A stretch of 64,000 bases of DNA from contig JADJFK010000008.1 in NCBI GenBank assembly GCA_016708585.1, positions 1 through 64,000 on the forward strand, in the 5' to 3' direction. Below the pieces are notes generated by a model. That model saw only the letters and a list, made by a program, of their open reading frames with translations, made no database searches and was not told the DNA's origin. This stretch comes from Sulfuritalea sp. Its GTDB lineage: Bacteria > Pseudomonadota > Gammaproteobacteria > Burkholderiales > Rhodocyclaceae. This document shows, one piece after another, positions 8,501-25,018 of this stretch (position 1 is the first letter of the stretch; each line of letters starts with the position of its first letter). Both the position numbers and the translations under genes were made by a program.

Positions 8501-9312
8501 AGACAACCGACCCCGGCCAGCTTCCGCTCGGCTACGAGAGCAGGGCTCCGCAGCCCGAGGTCGCTGCCGCCCCCGCCGCCGCGACCCTGTCGGCGCACAA
8601 CCTGCGCAAGAAATACAAAAAGCAGACGGTGGTGACCGACGTCTCCTTCGAAGTGGAGGCAGGCGAGGTGGTCGGCCTGCTCGGGCCCAACGGCGCCGGC
8701 AAGACCACCTGCTTCTACATGATCGTCGGCCTCGTCGCCGCCGACGGCGGCGAGATCCGCATCGAGAACGAGGGCGAACACCAGCGCCTGACCCATATGC
8801 CGATCCACCAGCGCGCCAAGCTGGGCTTGTCCTACCTGCCCCAGGAAAACTCGGTGTTCAGGAAGCTGACGGTGTCCGAAAACGTGCGCGCGGTGCTGGA
8901 ACTCCAGGGCCTGGACGAAGGCGCCATCGACGAGCGCGAGGAAGCGCTGCTGCAGGAACTGCACATCACCCACATCCGCAAGAACCTGGCCGCCTCGCTT
9001 TCCGGCGGCGAACGCCGCCGCGTCGAGATCGCCCGCGCCCTGGCGACCCGGCCGCGCTTCATCCTGCTCGACGAACCCTTCGCCGGCGTCGACCCGATCG
9101 CCGTGATCGACATCCAGAAGATCATCCGTTATCTCAGGGACTCCGGCATCGGCGTCCTCATCACCGACCATAACGTGCGGGAAACACTGGGGATTTGCGA
9201 TCGCGCCACGATCATCAACGCCGGCGAAGTGCTTGCCGCTGGACACCCGGCCGAGATAGTCGATAATGAAAGTGTGCGCCGGGTCTATCTCGGTGAGCAC
9301 TTCAGGATGTAG
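8497..9312 (+). CDS. lptB: LPS export ABC transporter ATPase LptB
   Basis: Cytoplasmic ATPase that powers lipopolysaccharide extraction by LptFG. The 271 residues include Walker A GPNGAGKT (about 63-70), signature [15 protein letters not shown] and Walker [14 protein letters not shown]. The core is highly typical of LptB, but the protein is about 30 residues longer than E. coli LptB because of an N-terminal Ala/Pro/Glu-rich extension. The usual kdsC-lptC-lptA genes are not upstream; instead lptB follows recX by a four-base overlap and precedes rpoN, so only the lptB-rpoN part of the common order is kept. Confidence 0.95.
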   Translation: MKTTDPGQLPLGYESRAPQPEVAAAPAAATLSAHNLRKKYKKQTVVTDVSFEVEAGEVVGLLGPNGAGKTTCFYMIVGLVAADGGEIRIENEGEHQRLTHMPIHQRAKLGLSYLPQENSVFRKLTVSENVRAVLELQGLDEGAIDEREEALLQELHITHIRKNLAASLSGGERRRVEIARALATRPRFILLDEPFAGVDPIAVIDIQKIIRYLRDSGIGVLITDHNVRETLGICDRATIINAGEVLAAGHPAEIVDNESVRRVYLGEHFRM

Positions 9313-9328
9313 CCTAAAAAACAAGAAC

Positions 9329-10789
9329 ATGAGGCAAGGACTTCAGCTCAGGGTTTCCCAGCATCTGGCGCTGACGCCGCAGTTGCAGCAGTCGATCAGG
9401 CTCCTGCAGTTGTCCACGCTGGAACTCAACGCCGAAATCGACCAGGCCCTGCAGGAAAACCCGCTGCTGGAAAGGGACGAGCCGGGGGACGCCGGCACCT
9501 TCGCCGCCGGCCCGGCCAGCGCCGTACTGGCGACGCCGCAGGCCGTCACCCCGGCGCCAGCCGACGAGCGCGACGAGCGCCAGGAACCGCAGGGCGGCGA
9601 CGACGAGGGCTGGGGCATGGACTTTTCCGGCAGCCACGGCCAGCGCGACCCCAACGACGACGACATGGACAGCGGCGAAACGCAGGCCGCGTCGACCTCC
9701 CTGCGCGAACACCTCGGGGCGCAGGTGGCGATGACCCAGTTATCCGATCGCGAGCGGGCGCTGGTCGGTTTCCTGATCGAAGCCCTGGATGACGACGGCT
9801 ACCTGACGCAAGCGCTCGACGAACTGGTCGACCTGCTGGTGGCCGACGACGACGAGGCGCGCGAGGCGCTCCTGGAGGAGCTCGCCATCGCCCTGCGCCA
9901 TTTGCAGAACCTCGACCCGCCGGGCATCGGTGCGCGCAACGCCAGGGAGTGCCTGTCGCTGCAGCTCGATTGCCTGCCGCCCTCCGCCACCCGCGCGCTG
10001 GCGCTGCGCATCGTCAAGGAGCATCTCGAACACCTGGCGGCGCGCGACTTCGCCCGCATCAAGAAGGCGCTGGGCTGCGACGACGACCGGCTGCGTCCGG
10101 CGCAAAGCCTGATCCGTTCGCTGAACCCGCGCCCCGGCGCGCAATTCGCGCCGATCGACACGCGCTACGTGATACCCGACGTCGCCGTCAAGAAAGCGCA
10201 GGGGCGCTGGGTGGTCAGCCTCAACCGCGACGCCATGCCGCGCCTGCGCATCAACCGGCTCTATGCCGACATCCTGCAGCGGCATCGCAGCGGCGGCAAC
10301 ACCTCGGCGGGGCTTGCCGGCCAGCTGCAGGAGGCCAAGTGGCTGATCAAGAACGTGCAGCAGCGCTTCGACACCATCCTGCGCGTGTCGCAGGCGATCG
10401 TCGATCGCCAGCGCGCCTTCTTCGACCATGGCGCGGTGGCGATGCGGCCGCTGACCCTGCGCGAAATCGCGGAAACCGTCAGCCTGCACGAATCGACGAT
10501 TTCGCGGGTGACGACCCAGAAATACCTGGCCAGCCCGCGCGGCATCTACGAACTCAAATACTTTTTTGGCAGCCACGTCGCCACCGATACCGGCGGCGCG
10601 GCTTCCTCAACCGCAATCCGGGCGCTGATCAAGCAACTGGTCGGCGCCGAGGACGGCAAAAAGCCGCTCTCGGATGCCCGGCTTGCGGAAATCCTCGGCG
10701 AGCAGGGCATCGTCGTGGCGCGTCGCACCGTAGCGAAGTACCGCGAACTGCTCAATATCCCGCCGGTTAGCCTCAGGAAGGTTCTCTGA
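9329..10789 (+). CDS. rpoN: RNA polymerase sigma-54 factor
   Basis: Alternative sigma factor that needs enhancer-binding ATPases. The 486-residue protein has the glutamine/leucine-rich region I at its start (RVSQHLALTPQLQQSIRLL), an acidic region II (about residues 60-120), a core-binding region and the C-terminal RpoN box ARRTVAKYRE near residue 470. The ATG at 9329 fits the family N-terminus MRQGLQLR. The downstream hpf-ptsN-hprK genes form the classic rpoN cluster. A candidate target promoter lies in this window at 32070. Confidence 0.98.
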   Translation: MRQGLQLRVSQHLALTPQLQQSIRLLQLSTLELNAEIDQALQENPLLERDEPGDAGTFAAGPASAVLATPQAVTPAPADERDERQEPQGGDDEGWGMDFSGSHGQRDPNDDDMDSGETQAASTSLREHLGAQVAMTQLSDRERALVGFLIEALDDDGYLTQALDELVDLLVADDDEAREALLEELAIALRHLQNLDPPGIGARNARECLSLQLDCLPPSATRALALRIVKEHLEHLAARDFARIKKALGCDDDRLRPAQSLIRSLNPRPGAQFAPIDTRYVIPDVAVKKAQGRWVVSLNRDAMPRLRINRLYADILQRHRSGGNTSAGLAGQLQEAKWLIKNVQQRFDTILRVSQAIVDRQRAFFDHGAVAMRPLTLREIAETVSLHESTISRVTTQKYLASPRGIYELKYFFGSHVATDTGGAASSTAIRALIKQLVGAEDGKKPLSDARLAEILGEQGIVVARRTVAKYRELLNIPPVSLRKVL

Positions 10790-10815
10790 GAAAATACTTC
10801 TGACAAGGAGACATC

Positions 10816-11130
10816 ATGAATCTCAACATCACTGGACACCACATCGAAGTCACCCCGGCCATTCGTGAATACGTCACGGGCAAGCTTGATCGCGTGTTGC
10901 GGCACTTCGACCAGGTAACCAGTTCCCACGTCATCCTGTCGGTCGAAAAGCTGCAGCAGAAGGCCGAAGTCACGCTGCACGTCAAGGGCAAGGACATTTT
11001 CGCCGATGCCACCGACGGCGACCTTTATGCCGCCATCGACCTGGTGGCGGACAAACTCGACCGCCAGGTGGTCAAGCACAAGGAGCGGGTCTCCCACCAC
11101 AACCACGACAAGCGCAGCCAGGTCGATTGA
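10816..11130 (+). CDS. hpf: Ribosome hibernation promoting factor
   Basis: Binds the 30S decoding centre in stationary phase and promotes inactive 100S ribosomes. The 104 residues match the short HPF form: MNLNITGHHIEVTPAIREYV at the start and the DLYAAIDLVADKLDRQVVKHKE block near residue 75. A strong AAGGAGACATC ribosome-binding site sits before the ATG. It is part of the rpoN-hpf-ptsN-hprK cluster. Confidence 0.96.
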   Translation: MNLNITGHHIEVTPAIREYVTGKLDRVLRHFDQVTSSHVILSVEKLQQKAEVTLHVKGKDIFADATDGDLYAAIDLVADKLDRQVVKHKERVSHHNHDKRSQVD

Positions 11131-11242
11131 CCCTGCGGCGAAGGACGCGGAGCCGGCCGGCAGCGCCTGCACGTTAGCGTTATACTGCGCGCCGCCGCAA
11201 GCTCCACCCATTTGCCGCCCAATTGCAGAGCCACCTCCCGCC

Positions 11243-11701
11243 ATGAACCAGATCGCCAACCTGCTGCCGCCGGACAACGTGGTGGCCAACCTCGATGCCA
11301 GCAGCAAGAAGCGCGTATTCGAGCAGGTCGGGATCCTGTTCGAAAACCACCAGGGCGTCGCCCGCAGCACCGTCTATGACGCCCTGTTCGCCCGCGAAAA
11401 GCTCGGCTCCACCGGACTGGGCCAGGGCATCGCGATCCCGCACGGCCGCATCAAGGGCCTCAAGACGCCGGTCGGCGCCTTTGTCCGCCTCGAAACGGCG
11501 GTGCAGTTCGACGCACCCGACGGCAAGCCGGTCGGCCTGATTTTCGTGCTGCTGGTGCCGGAAGCCGCCAACGAGCATCACCTGCAGCTGCTCTCCGAAC
11601 TGGCGCAGATGTTCTCCGACAAGGACTTTCGCGACCGGCTCGCCGCCGCTGCGGACGCTGCGGCACTGCATGGCCTCTTCGCCAATTGGCACGCCAGCTA
11701 G
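11243..11701 (+). CDS. ptsN: Nitrogen PTS protein EIIA(Ntr)
   Basis: Phosphoacceptor of the nitrogen phosphotransferase system; it regulates metabolism and potassium homeostasis rather than transporting sugar. The 152 residues carry the phosphorylated His in GIAIPHGRIKGL (H67). The ATG at 11243 gives the expected MNQIANLLPP N-terminus. The 112-base gap after hpf shows no clear terminator. The gene overlaps hprK by 16 bases. EI and NPr/HPr are not in this window. Confidence 0.96.
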   Translation: MNQIANLLPPDNVVANLDASSKKRVFEQVGILFENHQGVARSTVYDALFAREKLGSTGLGQGIAIPHGRIKGLKTPVGAFVRLETAVQFDAPDGKPVGLIFVLLVPEAANEHHLQLLSELAQMFSDKDFRDRLAAAADAAALHGLFANWHAS

Positions 11702-12639
11702 TCGTTTCCCAACTGTTCGAACGCAACCGGGAGCGGCTCCAGCTCTCGTGGGTCAGCGGCGCCATGACGCGCGCGATCTGCACCACCGAACACGTGGTCT
11801 CGCCCGCCGACCTGATCGGCCACCTCAACCTGATGCACCCGGAACGCCTGCAGGTCATCGGCGCGCCGGAGGTCGCCTGGGCCGCCCGCCATCCCGCGGA
11901 AAAGGTCGCCCACCACATGCAGGAAATCTACTGCGCGCGACCGCCGGCGATCATCGTCGCCGATAACTGCGAAATCAACGAAGGCGTTCGCCTGGGGTGC
12001 GAAGCCTCCGGCACGCCGCTGTTGAAAACCCCGCTGTCCTCGGCCTTCGTCATCGACACCCTGCGCTATTTCGTCTCCCGCCAGCTGGCCGAAACCGGCA
12101 CCCTGCATGGCGTCTTCCTCGACGTGCTGGGCATGGGCGTGCTGATCACCGGCGACTCCGGCGTCGGCAAGAGCGAGCTCGGCCTCGAACTGATTTCCCG
12201 CGGCCACGGCCTGGTCGCCGACGACGTGGTCGACATCTCCCGCATCGGTTCCGACACGCTGGAGGGGCGCTGTCCCGAGTTGCTCAAGGACTTCCTCGAG
12301 GTGCGCGGCCTCGGCCTGCTCAACATCCGCACCGTGTTCGGCGAAACCGCCTGCCGGCGCAAGATGCGCCTCAAGCTGATCGTGCATCTGCAAAAGCCGA
12401 CGCCAGGGGTCCCCGAGGCGGCGCGCCTGCCGCTCGACGCCCAGATCGAAACCATCCTCGGCGTGCCGGTGCGCCGGGTCACCCTGCCGGTCGCGGCCGG
12501 GCGCAACCTCGCCGTATTGCTGGAAGCCGCGGTACGCGCCACGGTGCTGAAATTGCGCGGCATCGACAGCATGCAGGAATTCGTCGAACGACAGGAAGCG
12601 GCTCTGCGGGCCGACGCCGGCGACAACGGCGTCAACTAA
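11686..12639 (+). CDS. hprK: HPr kinase/phosphorylase
   Basis: Bifunctional enzyme that phosphorylates a serine of HPr and removes it again, coupling PTS state to metabolism. The 317 residues include a P-loop GDSGVGKSE (156-164) and the HprK signature LEVRGLGLLNIRTVFGE near residue 205. The N-terminus that matches homologues (VSQLFERNRERLQLSW) can only begin at the TTG at 11686, inside the end of ptsN; no ATG or GTG is available in that stretch. In Betaproteobacteria HprK acts together with PtsN. Confidence 0.95.
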   Translation: MARQLVVSQLFERNRERLQLSWVSGAMTRAICTTEHVVSPADLIGHLNLMHPERLQVIGAPEVAWAARHPAEKVAHHMQEIYCARPPAIIVADNCEINEGVRLGCEASGTPLLKTPLSSAFVIDTLRYFVSRQLAETGTLHGVFLDVLGMGVLITGDSGVGKSELGLELISRGHGLVADDVVDISRIGSDTLEGRCPELLKDFLEVRGLGLLNIRTVFGETACRRKMRLKLIVHLQKPTPGVPEAARLPLDAQIETILGVPVRRVTLPVAAGRNLAVLLEAAVRATVLKLRGIDSMQEFVERQEAALRADAGDNGVN

Positions 12640-12710
12640 GCAACTTGCGCCGCGTTAATCGGGAACGGCGCAGCAATCCGTTCGCCGCCCACACATCCAG
12701 GAGACTCACC

Positions 12711-13145
12711 ATGAACAAACTGATCACCGTTGCCCTGTCGGCCCTTTTCGCTACCGGCGTCGCACTGGCCCAGGCGCCTGCCGCGAAGCCGGCCGAGGCC
12801 GCCAAGCCCGCCGCTGCCCCTGCCGCCGCTCCGGCCGCAGCAGCCAAACCCGCGGCCGAAGCCGCCAAGCCCGCCGCGGCGGCGCCGTCTGCCCCCGCCG
12901 CCAAGGCTGCCGCCGGCGACTGCGAAGCCAAGGCCGTGGGCAAGGACGGCAAGCCGCTGGCCGGCGCCGCCAAAACCTCCTTCATGAAGAAGTGCGAAGG
13001 CGGCAGCAAGGCCGCCGCCAAGCCCGCCGCCAATGCCGACTGCGAAGCCAAGGCCGTCAGCAAGGACGGCAAGCCGCTGCACGGCGCGGCCAAGAGCAAC
13101 TTCATGAAGAAGTGCCAGAAGGAAGCCAACGCCGCCAAGAAGTAA
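12711..13145 (+). CDS. PsiF-repeat secreted protein
   Basis: A 144-residue exported protein. A signal peptide (MNKLITVALSALFATGVALA) is followed by about 45 residues made almost only of Ala, Pro and Lys, and then two near-identical PsiF repeats: DCEAKAVGKDGKPLAGAAK...FMKKC and DCEAKAVSKDGKPLHGAAK...FMKKC. PsiF is a phosphate-starvation-induced periplasmic family of unknown function; each repeat has paired cysteines that could form a disulfide. GGAGACTCACC precedes the ATG, and a strong terminator follows, so it is a stand-alone gene. Function is not known. Confidence 0.88.
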   Translation: MNKLITVALSALFATGVALAQAPAAKPAEAAKPAAAPAAAPAAAAKPAAEAAKPAAAAPSAPAAKAAAGDCEAKAVGKDGKPLAGAAKTSFMKKCEGGSKAAAKPAANADCEAKAVSKDGKPLHGAAKSNFMKKCQKEANAAKK

Positions 13146-13163
13146 GTCGCTCCGCGCGTCAGG

Positions 13164-13192
13164 AAACGCCGGCCCGCGGGCCGGCGTTTTTT
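13164..13192 (+). terminator. Rho-independent terminator after the PsiF-like gene
   Basis: Perfect GC-rich hairpin ACGCCGGCCC/GGGCCGGCGT followed by six T residues, 18 bases after the stop codon at 13145. Confidence 0.92.
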
Positions 13193-13269
13193 CTTGCGGC
13201 GGCACCGGCGCTGCTGCCTTTTGGCAGGCGCTGCACTAAAATCCGCCAAGACCACGCACCGGAAGCGCC

Positions 13270-16650
<3,381 letters not shown>

Positions 16651-16715
16651 ATTTGATCCAGGATTGATGAACTTTAACATGCCGGCCTTATGCACGCCTT
16701 TTCATAAATCCCGGC

Positions 16716-17416
16716 ATGACTGCCCTCAGCGACTCCTTCCTCACCGCCTGGCAACTGGTCGTGGCGGCCGACGCCCGGCTGGCCGCCATCGTCCTCCTCA
16801 GCCTGCGCGTGAGCCTCGCCGCGACGCTGATCGCCTGCATCGTAGGCATGCCGATCGGCGCGCTGCTGGCGGTCGGCCGCTTCCCCGGGCGGCGCGCGCT
16901 GATCGTGCTGTTCAACGGCCTCATGGGCCTGCCGCCGGTGGTGGTCGGCCTGCTGGTCTACCTGCTGCTGTCGCGCGCCGGCCCGCTCGGGCAATTCGGC
17001 CTGCTGTTCTCGCCGGCGGCGATGATCATCGCCCAGGCGATACTGGTCACGCCCATCGTCGCCGCGCTGACGCGCCAGGTGGTCGCCGACGAATGGAGCG
17101 AATACCGCGAGCAGCTCCGGTCGCTCGGCGCCAGCCGCACGCGCGCCGCCGCCACCCTGCTCTGGGATGGCCGTTTCTCACTGTCGACGGCCGCGCTGGC
17201 GGGCTTCGGCCGCGCCATCGCCGAGGTCGGCGCGGTGATGATCGTCGGCGGCAACATCGACGGCGTGACGCGCGTGATGACCACCACCATCGCGCTCGAA
17301 ACCAGCAAGGGCGACCTGCCGCTGGCATTGGCGCTGGGCAGCATCCTGATCGCCGTGGTGCTGGCGATCAACGCGGTGGCCTATGCCATGCGCGGCTGGG
17401 CCGAGAGGCACTGGGG

Positions 17417-17420
<4 letters not shown>
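16716..17420 (+). CDS. tupB: Tungstate ABC transporter permease
   Basis: Inner-membrane channel of a TupABC-type tungstate importer. The 234 residues have about five or six hydrophobic spans and the permease coupling motif EYREQLRSLGASRTRAAATLLW near residue 130, followed by GFGRAIAEVGAVMIVGGNI, typical of TupB/sulfate-molybdate-type permeases. The first gene of a tightly overlapping tupB-tupC-tupA operon (GTGA overlap with tupC). Molybdate cannot be excluded as a substrate from sequence alone. Confidence 0.88.
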
Positions 17421-18102
<682 letters not shown>

Positions 18103-18106
<4 letters not shown>

Positions 18107-18924
18107 TCACCCGTCGTTCGTACCTTGCCGCGCTGGCCGCCGCGGCAATCCTTGCCGCCACCGCCAGCAACGCCCAGGAAAGATTCATCACCGTCTCGTC
18201 GACCACCTCGACCGAGCAGTCGGGCCTGTTCGCCCACCTGCTGCCGGCCTTCGAGAAGGCCAGCGGCATCAAGGTGCGCGTCGTCGCGCTGGGCACCGGC
18301 CAGGCGCTCGACATGGCGCGGCGCGGCGATGCCGACGTGGTCTTCGTGCACGACAAGGCCGCCGAGGAAAAATTCGTCGCCGAAGGTTTCGGCATCAAGC
18401 GCCAGGAAGTCATGTACAACGACTTCGTCGTGATCGGCCCGAAAAGCGATCCGGCCAAGGCGGCCGGCAAGGACATCCTTGAAGGCCTGCGCCGCATCGA
18501 GGCCAGTAAGTCACCCTTCGTCTCGCGCGGCGACAAGAGCGGCACCCACGCCGCCGAGCTGCGCTACTGGAAAGCCGCCGGCGTCGACCTCGACAAGGCC
18601 AAGGGGCCGTGGTACCGCGACACCGGCTCCGGCATGGGCCCGGCGCTCAACACCGCCGCCTCGATGAACGCCTACATCCTCGCCGACCGCGGCACCTGGC
18701 TCTCGTTCAAGAATCGCGGCGACCTGGGCATCATCGTCGAGGGCGATACGAAGCTCTTCAACCAGTACGGCGTGATCCTGGTCAATCCGGCGAAGCATCC
18801 CCACGTCAAGCAGGCCGACGGCCAGAAGTTCATCGACTGGGTCGTCTCGGCCGAAGGCCAGAAGGCCATCGCCGATTACAAGATCGGCGGCGAGCAGCTG
18901 TTCTTCCCCAACGCCGCGCGCTGA
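18103..18924 (+). CDS. tupA: Tungstate ABC transporter substrate-binding protein
   Basis: Periplasmic binding protein of 273 residues with a signal peptide ([24 protein letters not shown]). The mature N-terminus carries the TupA oxyanion motif [13 protein letters not shown]. Further family blocks are [31 protein letters not shown] and [17 protein letters not shown]. The STTST motif is characteristic of TupA and differs from ModA. AGGAGGAAACCCC is an excellent ribosome-binding site despite the overlap with tupC. It may supply tungsten to the formate dehydrogenase at the window's end, an inference. Confidence 0.92.
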
Positions 18925-18938
18925 AGCCGTCGAGCGCC

Positions 18939-18958
18939 GTAGCGCGGGCGCCGACTTT
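18939..18958 (+). repeat. Dispersed 20-base motif copy between tupA and ybiT
   Basis: Intergenic copy, GTAGCGCGGGCGCCGACTTT, 18 of 20 to the consensus, 15 bases after the tupA stop. Confidence 0.55.
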
Positions 18959-19022
18959 TTCGCGGGGCCGGCGCACGGGCCGGTAGAATGCCGCCTTCGC
19001 CGCATTCACCGGTTCCCGCACC

Positions 19023-20653
<1,631 letters not shown>

Positions 20654-20680
20654 GCGGCCTGCTTGCGGCACGGCGCGGTT

Positions 20681-20698
20681 TGTATTACAGTTAATACA
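20681..20698. promoter_or_regulatory. Palindromic operator upstream of the toxin-antitoxin pair
   Basis: Perfect seven-base inverted repeat TGTATTA-CAGT-TAATACA, strikingly AT-rich in this sequence and 22 bases before the antitoxin start. Ribbon-helix-helix antitoxins autoregulate through such sites; binding here is inferred. Confidence 0.65.
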
Positions 20699-20719
20699 TT
20701 CTTTCCCGGAGTTGCCGCC

Positions 20720-20983
20720 ATGACCACCACCGTCCGTCTTCCCCTGCGCGTCGAGCAGGCGCTGGCGACGTACTGCGTCGAAGCGAAGCGCACCAAGTCG
20801 GAAGTGATCGTCGAATTGCTGGAGCAGCGCTTCATGGGCACGCAAACCGGGCGCACGCCTTACGAACTGGCGCAGGAAGCCGGCTTCATCGGCTGCGTGG
20901 GTGGCAACAGCGCTGGCAAGCCCCCCGGCGGCGGCACCAAGGAACGCGTCACTGCCGCAATTCGCAAGAAGCACTCGCGGTGA
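20720..20983 (+). CDS. Ribbon-helix-helix antitoxin of a VapBC-like pair
   Basis: An 87-residue protein. The N-terminal TTTVRLPLRVEQALATYC and TKSEVIVELLEQRF form a likely strand-helix-helix DNA-binding fold. The C-terminal half, with a Gly-rich stretch and a basic end (KERVTAAIRKKHSR), would be the toxin-binding part. ATG 20720 is favoured over the upstream alternative because it places the palindrome at 20681 in the promoter. The stop overlaps the PIN toxin start (GTGA). It pairs with the next gene by position, size and fold. Confidence 0.8.
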   Translation: MTTTVRLPLRVEQALATYCVEAKRTKSEVIVELLEQRFMGTQTGRTPYELAQEAGFIGCVGGNSAGKPPGGGTKERVTAAIRKKHSR

Positions 20984-21396
20984 GTTCGATTCTGGTCGAC
21001 ACCGGTCCGCTGGTGGCGCTGGCGGACAAGCGCGACCGCGCCCACCCCGACTGCAAGGCCTTCCTCGCCACCTATCGCGGCCGCCTGGTGACGACCTGGG
21101 CCGTGCTTACCGAGTTCTCGCACCTGGCACCCTCGATTACGGCAACGCTGCCGCTCTACCGCTGGATCGAAAAAGGCGGCCTGGAACTGCTGCCGCTGGG
21201 ACGCGACGAACTGGTGCGCGCCATCGACTGGATCGAGAAATACGCCGACCGGCCGATGGACCTGGCCGACGCCTCGCTGGTGGTGGCGGCCATGGCCACC
21301 GGCATCCACACGGTATGGACGCTCGATCGCAAGGATTTAGAGACCTATCGCCTGCCGGGGCGCAAGCGTTTCCACCTCGCCGTGGCGGCACGATGA
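20980..21396 (+). CDS. PIN-domain toxin (VapC-like ribonuclease)
   Basis: A 138-residue PIN-fold protein of the VapC type: Mg-dependent RNases that cleave tRNA or rRNA when free of antitoxin. Acidic active-site positions are visible: D7 in ILVDTGPLVAL, E45 in AVLTEFSHL, D in MDLADASLVVAA near residue 99, and D in WTLDRKDLE near residue 117. The start is GTG 20980 overlapping the antitoxin stop. The following acyltransferase ATG overlaps its stop, so the toxin sits at the head of a long coupled operon. Confidence 0.87.
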   Translation: MSSILVDTGPLVALADKRDRAHPDCKAFLATYRGRLVTTWAVLTEFSHLAPSITATLPLYRWIEKGGLELLPLGRDELVRAIDWIEKYADRPMDLADASLVVAAMATGIHTVWTLDRKDLETYRLPGRKRFHLAVAAR

Positions 21397-21949
21397 ACCT
21401 CCTGCGCGGCGGCGCCCGCCTGATCCTCAAGCTCTTCGGCTGGAAGCTGCTCGACCTGCCGCACGTGCCGGCACGGGCGGTGGTGATCGGCTACCCGCAC
21501 ACCACGAACTGGGATTTCCCGCTCGGCCTGCTCGTCATGGCCGCGCTCGACTTGCAGGCATGCTGGGCGGGCAAGGACACGCTGTTTCGCCACGGCCTCG
21601 GCCCGGTCATGCGCAAACTCGGCGGCATCCCGGTGAACCGCCGCGAGCACACCGGCTTCGTCGAACGCATGGTCGAAGAGTTTCGCGGCAGAAAGCACTT
21701 CCGGCTGGTAATCGCCACCGAAGGCACCCGCCGGCGGACCGGGGGCTGGAAGTCGGGCTTCTACCGCATCGCGCTGGCCGCCGGCGTGCCGGTGGTCATG
21801 GGCGTGGTCGATTACGGCAAGCGCGAGGCCGGGCTGGTGGCGAGCATCACGCTGTCCGGCGACGAAGCCGCCGACATGGCCGCCATCGCCGCCTGCTACG
21901 ACGGCCGCCGCGGCTACCATCACCACAACGCATCACCGATCCGGCTCCT

Positions 21950-21953
<4 letters not shown>
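21393..21953 (+). CDS. PlsC-like 1-acyl-sn-glycerol-3-phosphate acyltransferase family protein
   Basis: A 186-residue acyltransferase-fold protein. The catalytic HX4D motif is seen as HTTNWD (about residue 35), followed by the substrate motif GGIPVNRREHTGFV and the ATEGTRRRTGGWKSGFYRIA block near residue 110. This subfamily is shorter than PlsC, and its acyl acceptor is not established, so lysophospholipid acylation is inferred. It overlaps vapC upstream and the yheS start downstream (ATGA both times). Confidence 0.82.
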
Positions 21954-23869
<1,916 letters not shown>

Positions 23870-25009
23870 ATGGCCGCAAAGACCGCACCCAAGCCCGCCG
23901 CCAAACCCGCCGCAACCCGAAAATCGCCGCGGCGCCCGGCATCCGGCGACGTGGCGCCGTCGCGCACCCCCGGCGGCATCAAGAGCTTCGTGGTCAAGGA
24001 CCGCTCGGCCGCCGCGCGCGATTCGAAGATCGAGGCCATCCACGACATCGTCGCCCATGCCAAGCCCGGCGAAGGCGCCAAGCTGGCGCAGGCGCTCAAG
24101 GCCGTGGTCGAAGGCGCCTCGCCCGACGACGTCGAAGCGCTGAAAGACGCCCTGCTGCAGCGCGAAGTGCCCGTCGACCAGCGGCCGGATGACGAACTGG
24201 CGCCGGACTGGCGCGAAGGCGGCTACCCCTACCGCCACCTGATGACGCGCAAGAACTACGAGAAGCAGAAATACCACCTGCAGGTCGAGCTGCTCAAGCT
24301 GCAGGCCTGGGTCAAGGAAACCGGGCAGAAGGTGGTGATCCTGTTCGAGGGCCGCGACGCCGCCGGCAAGGGCGGCACCATCAAGCGCTTCATGGAACAC
24401 CTGAACCCGCGCGGCGCGCATGTCGTGGCGCTGGAAAAGCCCTCGGAGACCGAGCGCGGCCAATGGTACTTCCAGCGCTACGTGCAGCACCTGCCGACCG
24501 CCGGCGAGATCGCGCTGTTCGACCGCTCCTGGTACAACCGCGCCGGCGTCGAGCGCGTCATGGGATTCTGCACGGACGGCGAGTACGAGGAATTCATGCG
24601 CCAGACGCCGGAGTTCGAACGCACCCTGGTCAGGAGCGGCGTGCATCTGATCAAGTTCTGGTTCTCCGTGTCGCGCCCCGAACAGCGGCGGCGTTTCAAG
24701 GAACGCGAGACCCATCCGCTGAAGCAGTGGAAGCTCTCGCCGATCGACCTCGCCTCGCTCGACAAGTGGGACGACTACACCAAGGCCAAGGAGGCGATGT
24801 TCTTCCACACCGACACGGCGGATGCGCCGTGGACCGTGATCAAGTCCGACTGCAAGAAGCGCGCGCGGCTCAACGCGCTGCGCTACATCCTGCACAAGCT
24901 GCCCTACACCAACAAGGACGTGGCGCAGATCGGCGCACTCGACACGCTGCTGGTCGGTCGCGCCAACATCGTCTATGAACGCGGCGAAAACCGCGGCGCG
25001 CCGATCTGA
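23870..25009 (+). CDS. ppk2: Polyphosphate kinase 2
   Basis: Transfers phosphate between polyphosphate and nucleoside di/monophosphates. The 379 residues begin with a 40-residue Ala/Lys/Pro-rich extension. The PPK2 core contains Walker A FEGRDAAGKGGTIKRF (about residue 157), the lid region EHLNPRGAHVVALEKPSE, and Walker B FDRSWYNRAGVERVMGF. A single PPK2 domain with this length fits class I enzymes, which favour ATP or GTP regeneration; class assignment by motif is tentative. It starts immediately after the yheS stop with AGGAGACCTGA as ribosome-binding site. Confidence 0.93.
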   Translation: MAAKTAPKPAAKPAATRKSPRRPASGDVAPSRTPGGIKSFVVKDRSAAARDSKIEAIHDIVAHAKPGEGAKLAQALKAVVEGASPDDVEALKDALLQREVPVDQRPDDELAPDWREGGYPYRHLMTRKNYEKQKYHLQVELLKLQAWVKETGQKVVILFEGRDAAGKGGTIKRFMEHLNPRGAHVVALEKPSETERGQWYFQRYVQHLPTAGEIALFDRSWYNRAGVERVMGFCTDGEYEEFMRQTPEFERTLVRSGVHLIKFWFSVSRPEQRRRFKERETHPLKQWKLSPIDLASLDKWDDYTKAKEAMFFHTDTADAPWTVIKSDCKKRARLNALRYILHKLPYTNKDVAQIGALDTLLVGRANIVYERGENRGAPI

Positions 25010-25018
25010 TCCGGCGCC

